Positions 28,829 to 41,033 of a stretch of 64,000 bases of DNA are shown one piece after another. The position numbers and the translations under genes were made by a program. Within the stretch, counting starts at the first letter, position 1. Each line of letters starts with the position of its first letter. Below the pieces are notes generated by a model. The model saw nothing but the letters and a program-made list of their open reading frames with translations. It was not told where the DNA came from and ran no database searches. The DNA is taken from the NCBI RefSeq assembly GCF_003704105.1, contig NZ_QUOQ01000003.1, positions 124,001-188,000 on the forward strand, written 5' to 3'. Source of the DNA: Brevundimonas lutea (GTDB taxonomy: Bacteria > Pseudomonadota > Alphaproteobacteria > Caulobacterales > Caulobacteraceae).

Positions 28829-29662
28829 ATGCGCTTCGCCAGCCTGCTGGTATACGTCGATGAGGGCCCCCAAGCCCTCGCACGCATTCTCCTGGCCCGC
28901 GAAATCGCCGGGCTATCGAAGGCGCGGGTGATCGGCATCGCTGGCAGTCTGCCGGACAGCCCGCAGGCAGACCCGTATGCCGTCGGAGCCATGGTGGGAG
29001 AGACCGCCGGCCTGTTCCGGGATATGGCCCAGGCCGATCTCGCGAGGGCCGAGACCGTCTTCCGGACAGCGTTGGGCGACGACGCCGATCAGGGCGAGTG
29101 GCGCGGCGCGGCGGGCTATCCCTCGGATCTCGTCGTGGCCGCTTTGCGCGCCGCCGACATTGCCGTTCTCGGGCGTCGCGATCCGGCTCGCGCGCCGACG
29201 CGCTCTCCCGATCCTGCGGATGTGCTGATGGCCGCCGGTCGCCCGGTCCTGATCGTGCCGCCGGCACCCGCAAGAAGTCCGATCGGGGCTCCGGCCGTTG
29301 TCGCGTGGAGGGATTGCCAGGAAGCGCAGCGCGCGGTCGCATCGGCCCTGCCGCTGCTAGCGGCCTCATCCATCGTGCATGTGGTCGAAGTCTGCGCGCC
29401 TGGGCAAGTCAATGACGCGTGGGTGCGGGTTGAGGACGTTGCATCCTTCCTCAGCCGGCACGATGTCATCGCCGCGGCTCAGGTCATCAGTGGCGACGGC
29501 GGTCCGAGGGCTGACCAGATCATCGGGGTCGCCAAGCAACATCGAGCCGGTCTCATCGTCGCCGGGGGGTACGGCCACGCCCGTCTGCGCGAGTGGGTGG
29601 TGGGCGGCGTGACTCGTGGCCTGCTGGACCGGTCGCCGGTCTGTCTGTTGCTGAGCCATTGA
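28829..29662 (+). CDS. Tandem universal stress protein
   Basis: 277 residues built of two UspA-like halves (about 1-140 and 145-277). The second half ends in the nucleotide-site pattern LIVAGGYGHARLREWVVGGVTRGLLDRSPVCLLLSH, close to the ATP-binding G-x2-G-x9-G-[ST] pattern; the first half is degenerate. Tandem Usp proteins are commonly induced by low oxygen through Fnr or FixK. A perfect Fnr box lies 52 bases upstream of the ATG. Confidence 0.9.
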   Translation: MRFASLLVYVDEGPQALARILLAREIAGLSKARVIGIAGSLPDSPQADPYAVGAMVGETAGLFRDMAQADLARAETVFRTALGDDADQGEWRGAAGYPSDLVVAALRAADIAVLGRRDPARAPTRSPDPADVLMAAGRPVLIVPPAPARSPIGAPAVVAWRDCQEAQRAVASALPLLAASSIVHVVEVCAPGQVNDAWVRVEDVASFLSRHDVIAAAQVISGDGGPRADQIIGVAKQHRAGLIVAGGYGHARLREWVVGGVTRGLLDRSPVCLLLSH

Positions 29663-29672
29663 TCGAGCTCAA
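29659..29672. promoter_or_regulatory. Weaker Fnr-like box (TTGATCGAGCTCAA)
   Basis: Matches nine of ten conserved positions of TTGAT-N4-ATCAA, but overlaps the usp stop codon and lies only 28 bases before the next start, too close for standard activation. May be chance or a repression site. Confidence 0.35.
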
Positions 29673-29699
29673 CCGGAATCCTCGGACGAGCCGGGACTG

Positions 29700-32474
<2,775 letters not shown>

Positions 32475-32982
32475 GAGGTTTGCTCCCTCCAGCGAGCGGA
32501 CCCTCTAAAAGTCTCAAGATGTCTCTGAATGTCGCGTTTTAGCCTGTGCTCGAATGACCGATCTTGGCGCATCTCGGTCCGGCCGGCCGCGCTCTTCGTT
32601 TGCATCAGGATCCGCCTTGCCGGGTCACCGGCGCCACTGTGTACGCGGCCGGTCTGACCAGCACGGGAACCTGACGAGGGATCGTGGGCGGAATTCGGAC
32701 CAACACGGGGGACGATCTTCGGACCCGGCCTACGCAAGGTCTCCGCGCCAAGCATGACGTGAGCTGATCGCCCCGGGCTCCGCCATTCAGCGATCCAGCT
32801 CCGCCCCCGTGAACTGTTCGCGCGCTTGGCGTCCGTCGGGTTCGATGAACCTTCAAGGGCTTCGATAACGAGTATGCCTGAGCACGCCCCTCTGTCTCCG
32901 GCTCGCTTGTAAGCCTTCCCACCGGCCGTCTTGGATCGACCGGCTGTTGCGGGCGACGCGAGGCAGTGGAGATCGGAGGCTC
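32475..32982. other. Gap between two gene remnants
   Basis: 508 bases without a supportable gene. Open frames exist on both strands but look like translated GC-rich noise and match nothing. The flanking features are both decayed genes, so this is probably eroded DNA. Confidence 0.5.
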
Positions 32983-33400
32983 TCAGCGGGTCCCGGCGCC
33001 GCCGGTCGCTCGGGCCCGCCCGAGTTGCGGCCAAGTCACTTGCGGCCTCTGGGCCAGGGCGGGCTTCGCGAACAGGTAGCCCTGCATGAGCTCCACGCCC
33101 AGATCGACCAGCGCGGCGTATTCGTCGGCCGTCTCCACCCCTTCGCAAACTGGCCGGATCCCCAGGTCGCGCAACATTTCCAGGGTGTTGCGCACGACCA
33201 CCTGTTTGATGGTGTCCCGATCGATCCCGCGGATCAGGTCCATGTCCAGCTTGACGATGTCGGGCTGGAACTTGGTCAGGAGGCCAAGGCCGGCGAACCC
33301 GGCCCCGAAATCGTCGATGGCGGTGCGAAACCCCATGGCCCGATAGGCGGAGCGCCTGTTCGGCCCCCAACTGGCGCGCGATCTCAATGCGCTCTGCCGA
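32983..33400 (-). pseudogene. EAL-domain (c-di-GMP phosphodiesterase) fragment
   Basis: A frame encodes the C-terminal half of an EAL domain: GFRTAIDDFGAGFAGLGLL, FQPDIVKLDMDLIRGID, then CEGVETADEYAALVDLGVELMQGYLFAKPAL. The N-terminal half with the EAL motif is absent. Just upstream, about 33340-33397, a segment ERIEIARQLGAEQALRL that would fit ahead of it lies in another frame, implying a frameshift. The catalytic domain is therefore incomplete and presumably inactive. The DFGAG signature is close to BLUF-EAL and similar Caulobacterales proteins. Confidence 0.65.
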
Positions 33401-33674
33401 ACACATCGACCGCCAGCCGCTGAATAAGGTCGCCGGCACATGAGCCCGGCGAGGCCCGCAGGGTCGCATGGATGTCCCCCGCCGTGATCAAACGTCCGCT
33501 CCGCCTGGATCGACGAATGCGGCCCGCCGGGGAGGCGCTTCGAACCCACTGACGCTGAGGTCCGCTCCGGCGGTGCGATCACCCCTTTCCTCGCCGGCCG
33601 GGCATCGCCTTGGAGCGAGAGCGACGCCTCGGGTCGCAGCCAACAGGTCGCCGGGTGTCCGCCCCCATCTGGAA

Positions 33675-34400
33675 TCACCGGACCCCGGTGCGAAGCCGCC
33701 GGTGCAGATAGTTCTCGTCGAAACCGGCGATGCGTATCAGCCGGGCCGGATCCTCGATAATCAGACTGCCGCGCTGGAGCGTCATGGCGCCGCTTCCACG
33801 CAGCTCCTTCATGACGCGGTTGAGGTGCACGGGCGTCATGCCGAGCGAGTCCGCTAGCATCGACTGCGACAGCGGCAGCGCCAGGCGCGGCTCGAGGGTC
33901 AGGCCGATATTCCGGGCGCGCAGATAGAGTTCGCACATCAGATGGGCGACGCGCTCGATGGAGGCCCTGCGGCCCATGCTGGTGATCCAGGCCCGCATGG
34001 TGCCTTCGTCGATCAGTTGGCCGACATACATGGCTTTGCCGATCCCGGGGTGCCTGCCCATCAAGGCGTCCATGTCCGCGCGCTCGATCGTCGCCACCAC
34101 GGCCGGGGTGACGGTCTGGATGCTGTGATCCATCTCGGCCAGCAGGCCGATGTGCAGATCGCAGGAATCGCCAGGCATCAGATAGGCGAGAACCTGGCGC
34201 GAGCCGTTGGGCAGGATCTTGTAGCGACACGCCCAGCCGTCGAGCACCACGAAGACCGGTCCGGGCCGATCGCCCTCCCGGATCAGGTCGTGTTTCGCCG
34301 GATAGGGCCGGGGCGTAGCCGTCAGCGCCGCCAGGGCCGCGCTCTCCGTCGCGGTGAGGCTGGCGAATCCCTTCAGCTTATCGATAAACCGATTGCTCAT
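33675..34400 (-). CDS. CRP/FNR-family transcription regulator
   Basis: 241 residues: cyclic-nucleotide-binding-fold sensor domain (about 15-125), dimer helix, and winged helix with SMLADSLGMTPVHLNRVMKELRGSG. The recognition helix lacks the E-x2-S-R of Fnr, so its operator differs. There is no N-terminal cysteine cluster. ATG at 34400 is chosen; a GTG at 34415 in frame is possible and neither has a strong ribosome site. Divergent from the 93-residue gene at 34565. Confidence 0.88.
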   Translation of the reverse strand: MSNRFIDKLKGFASLTATESAALAALTATPRPYPAKHDLIREGDRPGPVFVVLDGWACRYKILPNGSRQVLAYLMPGDSCDLHIGLLAEMDHSIQTVTPAVVATIERADMDALMGRHPGIGKAMYVGQLIDEGTMRAWITSMGRRASIERVAHLMCELYLRARNIGLTLEPRLALPLSQSMLADSLGMTPVHLNRVMKELRGSGAMTLQRGSLIIEDPARLIRIAGFDENYLHRRLRTGVR

Positions 34401-34564
34401 GGGACAGGGTCTCACGCGACGCCAGTTTAAGATATTGCTCTTCGTTATTATACAAAGTTGATGTAGGTAAGAGGTTCCTCGTCCTGCATCCCTTAGATCG
34501 TCAAACCCGGCAGGCTTCGATCATCACGTTATGGTCGAGATGAATGGCGGGTATGGAGATTGCG

Positions 34565-34846
34565 ATGTCTATCGAGAACACAGGTCGAAACGGCGACGGC
34601 GTCATGCCGACGCCGCCGGACGCCAACGGCCAGGCGGCGATACTTCTGGTGGAAAGCCTTATGCACGGCCTTATCGCACAAAGGGTGATCACCGTCGCCG
34701 ACGCCCTTGAGATCGTCGACATCGCCGCCGAGGCGGAGGCCGACGTCTGGTCCGAACCTCCCGACGAGACCGCGGACCCGGGCGGACCCGGCGCGATCCT
34801 GGCCGGGATCAGCCGCAGCCTGAGGCTCGACGCGTCCGGGGTCTGA
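34565..34846 (+). CDS. Hypothetical acidic 93-residue protein
   Basis: Starts MSIENTGRNGDGVMPTPPD. The core AAILLVESLMHGLIAQRVITVADALEIVDIAAEAEADV is amphipathic helical. GGAG about nine bases before the ATG supports the start. No family is recognised. Divergent from the CRP-like regulator, so possibly under its control. Confidence 0.6.
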   Translation: MSIENTGRNGDGVMPTPPDANGQAAILLVESLMHGLIAQRVITVADALEIVDIAAEAEADVWSEPPDETADPGGPGAILAGISRSLRLDASGV

Positions 34847-35369
34847 CCTGGCCCCATGCGGCCCGAACGGCGCGTCGCGTCGCCGGCCCGATGAGCGCGA
34901 AACCGCGAGCCGTTAAACGCCCTCATCAATCTTGGTCTACATCATAAGTTAATCTGTCACGTGTGATCTTCGGCTTCTCCCGCTGCATGTCATTGGGTCG
35001 AATCTTCAAGATGAGCGAAACCGCCCTCGTTTCGCTCGACGCGCGAGCTGTCTCTTCTGGAGATGTCCCGCCGCGGATAAGCGACGCCGGATTTGTGACC
35101 CAGGGACGGGCGTCCCTGACGTCAGCCACGCCTCCCGACGGGCCCTTGGGCGCGCACCGGCGGCGTGCCCCCGCCCCACACCCGGCCCGACAGGGTTCGT
35201 GGACAGCCAGGTCTCACGGCCTCAAGACGCCGAGGGCCGGCGCGATCTCACGCCGTCTTCCGCCGTTCGGTCTCGCCGCCCCGCTCCCCGCCCCCCCTTC
35301 CCGCCAACCCTTGACCGTCGCAACGCCGGGCCCCCGGGCCACGCGCGGCGGCGCCCCGCGGATGCCCCG
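34847..35369. other. Intergenic region ahead of the hybrid kinase
   Basis: 523 bases. The frame of the downstream kinase stays open to 35199, but the residues before the ATG at 35370 are Pro/Arg-rich and look non-coding. A more AT-rich patch at 34925-34985 may contain a promoter. No other gene or repeat seen. Confidence 0.45.
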
Positions 35370-37400
35370 ATGATCACCTTGCCGACCCTGACAAGCGAAG
35401 CCGCCCGCATAGACATGGTTCGCTCGTTCGGCCTCCTGGACCATGGCCGCCCCCCCCAGCACGACGAGATCGCCGAGATGGCGCGCGAGCTCACCGGAGC
35501 GCGCTGGGGGCTCGTGTCCCTGGTGGACGCGAAACGGGTCTGGTTTTCCGGCGCCGTCTCTGACTACCCCACGGCGGAGGCCTGCCGGTGGTCCTCCTTC
35601 TGCACCCACGTCATCGCCGACGCGGAGCGGACGACCTGGATCGCGGACGCCCGCGAGGATTTTCGCGTCAGCAAGCTCAAGTCGGTGACCAGCGCGCCAC
35701 ACCTGCGTTTCTACGCGGGCGCTCCGGTGATGGTGAACGGACACGCGGTCGGCACGGTCTGCGTCTTCGACCCATCACCCCGGGACTTCGATCCCGCCGT
35801 CGCCCGCTCCCTCGGCCGTCTGGCCAGGGTCGTCGGCGAGGATCTCGCCGCAAGGCATCGAGAACAGGCGCTTCACACGGCGCTGACCGCTTCCGCGGAC
35901 GCCCTGATCGAATGCGACGACCACGGTGTCATCATCGAATGGTCCGACGGCGCCGAGCGGCTGTTCGGCCGCAGGGCCGACGAGGCCTTGGGCCACAATA
36001 TCGATATCATCGTGCCGCCCGAGCAGAAAGCGGCCCATCGCCAGGGCCTGAACGCCTGGAGAGAACGCGGGGGTGCGCGAGTCGGGCGACGGATCGAGCT
36101 GCGCGCCTGCCACGCGGACGGCGGGTTCATCGACATCGAGCTGTGGATGTCGGTCGCCCAGGTCCACGGCGTGCCGCACATCCACGCCCATATCCGCGAC
36201 ATTTCCGAACGGGTCGCCCAGGCCTCGGCGCTACGAGCCGCCATCGCCGAGGCCGAGGCCGCCAATCAGGCCAAGACGACCTTCCTGACCAATATGAGCC
36301 ACGAGCTCCGCACCCCCCTGAACGGCGTCGTCGCGGTCGTCGATCTCCTGTCGCAAACCCCACAGTCCGACCACCAGCGCGATCTCACCGCCATCATCAA
36401 ATCCTCCTCCGACCAGCTGGGCCGCCTCATCGGCGACATCCTCGATCTGGCGCGGATCGAAGCCGGCGAGCTCGAGATTACACCCGCGCCGACATCCCTG
36501 GCGGGCGTGGTCGAGGACGTCGCGGCGATCGCCGCCCTGGCTGCGGAAGCCAAGGGGGTGGCGCTCAACCTGAGCCTGGACGACGACGTCCGCGTTCATG
36601 TCGCCGCCGACGCTCTGCGCCTGAAACAGGTGCTGACCAATCTTGTGGCCAACGCGGTGAAATTCACCGAGACCGGCGCCGTCTCCATCCGCGTCGCGCG
36701 CAGCGGCGACAGCTACCGCTTCGAGGTTCGCGATACGGGGATCGGCTTCAGCGCCGACCAGCGCGACAAGATCTTCGGTCGGTTTCAGCAGGCGGACGGC
36801 GCCATCACGCGCCGGTTCGGCGGCTCGGGCCTCGGCCTGGCGATCTGCAGCGAGCTGGTCGGAGCCATGGGCGGAGTGCTGGACTGCGAGAGCGTCCCGG
36901 GCCGGGGCGCCACCTTCTGGTTCACCCTACCGCTCAGCGAGGTCGCGGCCGCAACGACCGCGCCGACGGTGACGCCGTCACCCGGGCCGGGCCTGGACCG
37001 CGTTCTCGTGGTGGACGACAATCCGACCAACCGCCGGGTGGCCGAGCTCATCCTGCAGACGATCGAGGCCGAGACGACCTGCGTGGAGGACGGCGCCCAG
37101 GCGGTCGCCGCCTTCCAGTCGGCGCCGTTCGACGTCATTCTCATGGACATGATGATGCCCGTCATGGACGGGGTCACCGCAACCCGGGCCATTCGCGCGA
37201 TTGAGTCGCGCGACGGCCGCGCGCCCACACCGATCATCATGCTGACGGCCAACAGCCTGCCGGAGCATGTCGAGGCCAGCCTGGCCGCGGGCGCCGGCTT
37301 CCACCTCCCCAAGCCAATCAGCCCATCGGCGCTGTTCGATGCGCTCGCCTCTCTTCGCCCGGGACCGCCGAGCGTCGAGACGGTGCGCCAGGCCGGATAG
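35370..37400 (+). CDS. GAF-PAS hybrid sensor histidine kinase with receiver domain
   Basis: 676 residues, no membrane helix. Order: GAF (about 15-155), PAS (about 170-290, IIEWSDGAERLFGR), HisKA with the phosphoacceptor in TNMSHELRTPLNGV (about 310), HATPase with NLVANAVKFTETG, DTGIGF and GSGLGLAI (to about 525), and a C-terminal receiver with aspartate in DVILMDMMMPVMDG. A cytoplasmic phosphorelay kinase; output partner unknown. ATG at 35370 gives a start just before the GAF domain. A convergent hairpin follows. Confidence 0.93.
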   Translation: MITLPTLTSEAARIDMVRSFGLLDHGRPPQHDEIAEMARELTGARWGLVSLVDAKRVWFSGAVSDYPTAEACRWSSFCTHVIADAERTTWIADAREDFRVSKLKSVTSAPHLRFYAGAPVMVNGHAVGTVCVFDPSPRDFDPAVARSLGRLARVVGEDLAARHREQALHTALTASADALIECDDHGVIIEWSDGAERLFGRRADEALGHNIDIIVPPEQKAAHRQGLNAWRERGGARVGRRIELRACHADGGFIDIELWMSVAQVHGVPHIHAHIRDISERVAQASALRAAIAEAEAANQAKTTFLTNMSHELRTPLNGVVAVVDLLSQTPQSDHQRDLTAIIKSSSDQLGRLIGDILDLARIEAGELEITPAPTSLAGVVEDVAAIAALAAEAKGVALNLSLDDDVRVHVAADALRLKQVLTNLVANAVKFTETGAVSIRVARSGDSYRFEVRDTGIGFSADQRDKIFGRFQQADGAITRRFGGSGLGLAICSELVGAMGGVLDCESVPGRGATFWFTLPLSEVAAATTAPTVTPSPGPGLDRVLVVDDNPTNRRVAELILQTIEAETTCVEDGAQAVAAFQSAPFDVILMDMMMPVMDGVTATRAIRAIESRDGRAPTPIIMLTANSLPEHVEASLAAGAGFHLPKPISPSALFDALASLRPGPPSVETVRQAG

Positions 37401-37418
37401 CGCCGGCCCGCAATAGGC

Positions 37419-37438
37419 GCGTCGCCCGGCGGCGACGC
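37419..37438. terminator. Perfect 8-bp hairpin between converging genes
   Basis: GCGTCGCC (37419-37426), loop CGGC, GGCGACGC (37431-37438). It lies between the hybrid kinase stop and the stop of the 36-residue minus-strand gene. No T run. Confidence 0.55.
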
Positions 37439-37457
37439 CCCGCCGCCCGGCCGAAGG

Positions 37458-37568
37458 CTATTTCTTCGGTTTCGCGGGAGGGCCGGACGGCAGCGTCTTG
37501 AGGCTCGGCTGGGAGGCGTTCTGTTTCGGCGGGCCGGCCTTCTTGGACTTTCCCTTGGATTCCTTCAT
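37458..37568 (-). CDS. 36-residue Lys/Pro-rich small protein
   Basis: Reads MKESKGKSKKAGPPKQNASQ then PSLKTLPSGPPAKPKK and stops at TAG. AAGGA lies eight bases upstream of the ATG, a textbook ribosome site. The composition (11 Lys, 7 Pro, no aromatic residue) indicates a disordered, highly basic peptide. Function unknown; nucleic-acid binding is only a guess from charge. Confidence 0.65.
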   Translation of the reverse strand: MKESKGKSKKAGPPKQNASQPSLKTLPSGPPAKPKK

Positions 37569-37755
37569 GCGCTCGGTCCTTCTTGTGGAGGGGGATCATA
37601 GGCTGCGGGTCTCCGCAGATTGAGGCGAAGACGCGATTGTTGATCGCTCCGTCGCTTCACCCTGCGGGAAGAGATCGAAATGCCGACCCAGCCGCCCGCT
37701 CGGGCGTCCGCCGCTCCGACCCCGGAGCCCCGGACCCGAGGCGCGGCCGGGGAGA

Positions 37756-38643
37756 TCAGGCGACGGCGAGCTTCCTAGAGGGCGACGTCCGCCGCGATGT
37801 CGATGGAGCGGCGCCCCCGACCGCAGCGATCGCATCCACGACCGCATCCTGAGCGAAATGGTGCGCCATGTGACCCAGGCCGGGGAGGTTGATGAACTCT
37901 CCGCCCGGCCACAGAGCAGCCAGACGTCGTCCGTGGACGAGGGGATTGACCACGGCGTCCCGGTCGCCCTGCAGCACCTTCAGGGGAACGCGGGCGCCGG
38001 CATAGCTCAGGGCGCTGCGGGTCAGATCGACAGCCATGTTGAGCGCGTCCTGCCCATCCGCACGCAGCTGGGAGCGCCGACCGGCCTGGGCGAAGGGGAA
38101 CTCGGCGGCGAAGCCGGTCGGCATGGCCTGCGGAAGGAACATGGCATGCCACAGCAGGGGGAGAATTAGGGCGTCCACGGGCGCCGCCATGGCGTTGGTG
38201 AGCTCGCCGACGCCCGGAACGGCGCGCGATCCGAACATCATCTGCTCCAGACGGGGTTCGGGGAAGGCGATGGGCGCGATGGCGACGCAGCCGGAGATGT
38301 CGTCCGGGAACAGCATCGCATAGGCCGTCGCGACCGAACCGCCGAAGGAATGACCGACGAGGGTGGGCCGATCGAGGCCGAGCGCCTGAACCGCCTCATG
38401 AATCAGCCGCGCCTGGCGCCAGGCGGAGCCGGATCCGCCGTCGGCCTGGCTGTCGCCGTGCCCCGGCCGGTCGAAGGCGATCAGTTCATGGCCAGGCGCC
38501 AAGGCCTCGGCCAGGGCGATCAGGCCATCGTCGAGCGTCGTCAGGGCGCCGTGGATGAAGACCACGGGGTGTCCCGCGCCGATCCTGGCGTAGTTGAGGG
38601 ATAGACCGCCGGCCACGATCGCGAAACGCCTGTTATGTTGCAT
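37756..38643 (-). CDS. Alpha/beta hydrolase
   Basis: 295 residues with the oxyanion start VVFIHGALTTLDDG, nucleophile elbow GHSFGG (Ser about 98), acid in LQGDRDAVVNP, and His in GLGHMAHHFAQ. This is a complete catalytic triad of the alpha/beta hydrolase fold; substrate unknown. Divergent from the TPR-like gene at 38738. No signal peptide. Confidence 0.9.
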   Translation of the reverse strand: MQHNRRFAIVAGGLSLNYARIGAGHPVVFIHGALTTLDDGLIALAEALAPGHELIAFDRPGHGDSQADGGSGSAWRQARLIHEAVQALGLDRPTLVGHSFGGSVATAYAMLFPDDISGCVAIAPIAFPEPRLEQMMFGSRAVPGVGELTNAMAAPVDALILPLLWHAMFLPQAMPTGFAAEFPFAQAGRRSQLRADGQDALNMAVDLTRSALSYAGARVPLKVLQGDRDAVVNPLVHGRRLAALWPGGEFINLPGLGHMAHHFAQDAVVDAIAAVGGAAPSTSRRTSPSRKLAVA

Positions 38644-38737
38644 CGCACAACAGCGCCCCGGGTCTGGGCTGGTTCCATAAGTCGGTCAGACGTCAGAACA
38701 CCATCGCAGCCGGACGGGGGGCTGGGGGGGGAGCGGC

Positions 38738-39622
38738 GTGATCAGCCAGCGCCACAACCTGACCGCCGATCCGGCCGATCTGGAGCGCGCTGTCTCGCTT
38801 TACCGCCGGGTTATCGATCGCACGTCGGTTGAAGTGGACCGACAAAGCGTCGGAATAGCTTCGCTCAACCTGGCCGAGGCCCTCGAGGTGCAGAACCGGA
38901 CCGAGGACCGGCCGGAGTTGATCGCCGAGGCGATCTCGCGCGTGACCCAGGCCGCGGAATTGATCTCGCCAAGCGAGGAGCCACGCGCCTGGCTGATCGC
39001 CCAGCGCGACCTGGGCGACATGATGCGCCAGCATGGCCGCTGGAGCGAGACGGCGACCATCAACCACTACCGTCAAGCGCTGGAGTCTCCCGCCACGGCG
39101 GAGGCGCCGGACATCCGAGGCGAATTGAACTATTGGCTGGCCATCCAGATCTATCCGGGAACGCGAGCGGCGACGCTGGAGCAGTATCGCGAAGCGGCAG
39201 ATATCATAACGATGGCCGTGGCCGACACGCCGCGGGGCGGATCGGCGGAATCCTTCTTCTTCTTCAGCGCCAATTTTATGGCCAGCATGATGAAGCGGGA
39301 ATACGCGCTGCGGCTGCATCCCGCTGGCGCAACCGAAGCGGCCGAGGCGGTTCGGTATGCCGAGGCCGCCGCGGACGTGTTCACCGATCCGGACTCGGCG
39401 TCTTGGGCGATCGGCCAGTCGCTCCTGGCCGAGGCGTTGGCGGTCCAGGCGAGGGCCGAAAATTCGACGGAGTTGTACGACCGTAGCGCGACGGTGATGC
39501 GGAATGTACAAGCGCGCAGGCCGCGTGGCCGCGACGACACCTCCTGGGCGTCCCGACAGAAGCTCCTGGCGGACAACCTGTCCGCCACAGACCCTGATTC
39601 AGTTCATGTTTCCATGGATTGA
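38738..39622 (+). CDS. Helical-repeat (TPR-like) protein, unknown
   Basis: 294 residues, nearly all alpha-helical with TPR-like spacing of alanines and tyrosines (LERAVSLYRRVID, ASLNLAEALEVQ, INHYRQALE, LEQYREAADII, LAEALAVQARAENSTELYDRSA). Starts at GTG 38738 with GGAG upstream. It opens within a repeat-like unit with no signal peptide, so it may be the tail of a longer ancestral protein. A 12-base match to the end of tRNA-Ser falls in its last codons. Confidence 0.6.
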   Translation: MISQRHNLTADPADLERAVSLYRRVIDRTSVEVDRQSVGIASLNLAEALEVQNRTEDRPELIAEAISRVTQAAELISPSEEPRAWLIAQRDLGDMMRQHGRWSETATINHYRQALESPATAEAPDIRGELNYWLAIQIYPGTRAATLEQYREAADIITMAVADTPRGGSAESFFFFSANFMASMMKREYALRLHPAGATEAAEAVRYAEAAADVFTDPDSASWAIGQSLLAEALAVQARAENSTELYDRSATVMRNVQARRPRGRDDTSWASRQKLLADNLSATDPDSVHVSMD

Positions 39623-39830
39623 ATTTTGTGTCCCACCAAGCGTTCCTCATTGGAGCGCGGACTAGTCAGCTTGGCAGACTTTCGCTGTTCGTCGCTAGCT
39701 CGGCGTCCGCAAAGCGCCAGCAGCGGACGTTGGCTGACCGCCGGAGAGCAGACGTTCGGCTGGCGCCGGCTCAAAGTCCGCTTCGGCTCTTTCCGAACCG
39801 CCGGCGCCAGGGAGCTGAGAATCGTTCGAT

Positions 39831-40040
39831 CTAGAAGCCGGTGGGATACTTACGGCGCAGCAGGCGAGTTCGTGCGCTCTGCACGGGCGGCGTCAGCGAG
39901 ATAGCTGCTGCGACAGTACAGGCGACAGCTCCGACGACCGCTGAAACGATGAGTTTGCCTGTGACGCCCAATGCAATGCCGAAGCCTAGGACGGCGGGCA
40001 GCGCAGATGCAGATACGATGAGTCTGTCCCGGGAGATCAT
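39831..40040 (-). CDS. Small two-helix membrane protein
   Basis: 69 residues from the ATG at 40040 (MISRDRLIVSASALPAVLG), with two hydrophobic helices (about 8-26 and 30-48) and a basic tail RTRLLRRKYPTGF obeying the positive-inside rule. The ribosome site is poor and the start could be elsewhere. No family recognised. The 208 bases before it (39623-39830) show no gene. Confidence 0.45.
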   Translation of the reverse strand: MISRDRLIVSASALPAVLGFGIALGVTGKLIVSAVVGAVACTVAAAISLTPPVQSARTRLLRRKYPTGF

Positions 40041-40167
40041 CCTGACAGTCTGTTCCTGCCTCGTGACCAAGTGACTAAAGCCTGCCGCCCGCCCATACGT
40101 GTGCACGGCTCTCAGCGCCCTGAGGTCGGGTCTGCGCCAGATGCGGCTATGACGGCCCCCGCGCGAT

Positions 40168-40944
40168 CTAGGCGGGGGTGACCGTCACCACTTGACGGAT
40201 AACTTCGCAGCGTTCCTGCGTGGTCAGGAATGCGATGTCGGCGGCGTCGCGCCCGCTGGCGATCCGCACCAATCCGGCCACCGGCGCGAGGCGGGTCGGG
40301 TCGACCAGCCACCAGCTGTGGTTCAACCAGACCTCGAAGACGGCGTGGAAGTCGGGCGGCTCCAGCTGAAGGGCATAGGCGCTGACGGCTCTGGCCGGGA
40401 TGCCGGACGCGCGGCAGAGGGTTATGCCGAGATGGGTGAAGTCGCGACACACCCCGGCGCGGTCGATGAAGGTTCTCGCCGCCGTGGTCTCGGTATCGGA
40501 AACGCCGCGCTCGTAATCGATGTTGGCGGCGATCCAATCCAGAATCGCGGACACGCGCGCGCCGCCCGAGGTTTCGCCGAACTGGCGCGTCGCGAACCGG
40601 CCGAACTGGTCTGACGGACAATAGCGGCTGGGCGACAGATAGGGCAGCACGTCGGCCGGCAACTCATTCCAGTCGTGCTGCGCCACGTTCAGCGACAGGT
40701 CTTGCAGCTGGCCGTTCTCGACCACGGCCTCATAGCTCAGCGTCACCTCTCCCTCGACATGACAGCGCAATGTCCGTGATCCGGACTCGGCGTGCTCGTC
40801 CTCGTTAAAGGCGACGGAGGGATCGAAAGTCAGTGTCTCTTCAAGGATGTGCTGACCCGGCCAGTGAGCCACCTGCATCTTGTAAATGGCGTCGGTTGGC
40901 GGATCGAAGCGGTACGTCAGTTGGGCGCGTACGCGCAGTTTCAT
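40168..40944 (-). CDS. Transglutaminase-like cysteine protease family protein (second copy)
   Basis: 258 residues of the COG1305 type: an N-terminal beta domain (to about 135), then the papain-like core with catalytic Cys in AGVCRDFTHLG, His in PDFHAVFEVWL and Asp in WWLVDPTRLAP. Such proteins act as peptidases or amide-bond remodelers. It lies 90 bases downstream of the Anbu gene on the same strand, so it probably belongs to the same transcription unit. It differs from the other copy at 41860 in N-terminal sequence and is not a recent duplicate. Confidence 0.88.
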   Translation of the reverse strand: MKLRVRAQLTYRFDPPTDAIYKMQVAHWPGQHILEETLTFDPSVAFNEDEHAESGSRTLRCHVEGEVTLSYEAVVENGQLQDLSLNVAQHDWNELPADVLPYLSPSRYCPSDQFGRFATRQFGETSGGARVSAILDWIAANIDYERGVSDTETTAARTFIDRAGVCRDFTHLGITLCRASGIPARAVSAYALQLEPPDFHAVFEVWLNHSWWLVDPTRLAPVAGLVRIASGRDAADIAFLTTQERCEVIRQVVTVTPA

Positions 40945-41033
40945 GGAAGCGTCTCGAAGGAGGGAGGATCACGCGTCAACGCCGCCCAGCCGGGGGTGTT
41001 CCTGGCGCCGGCCTCCGACGGCCGAGCGCGCGG

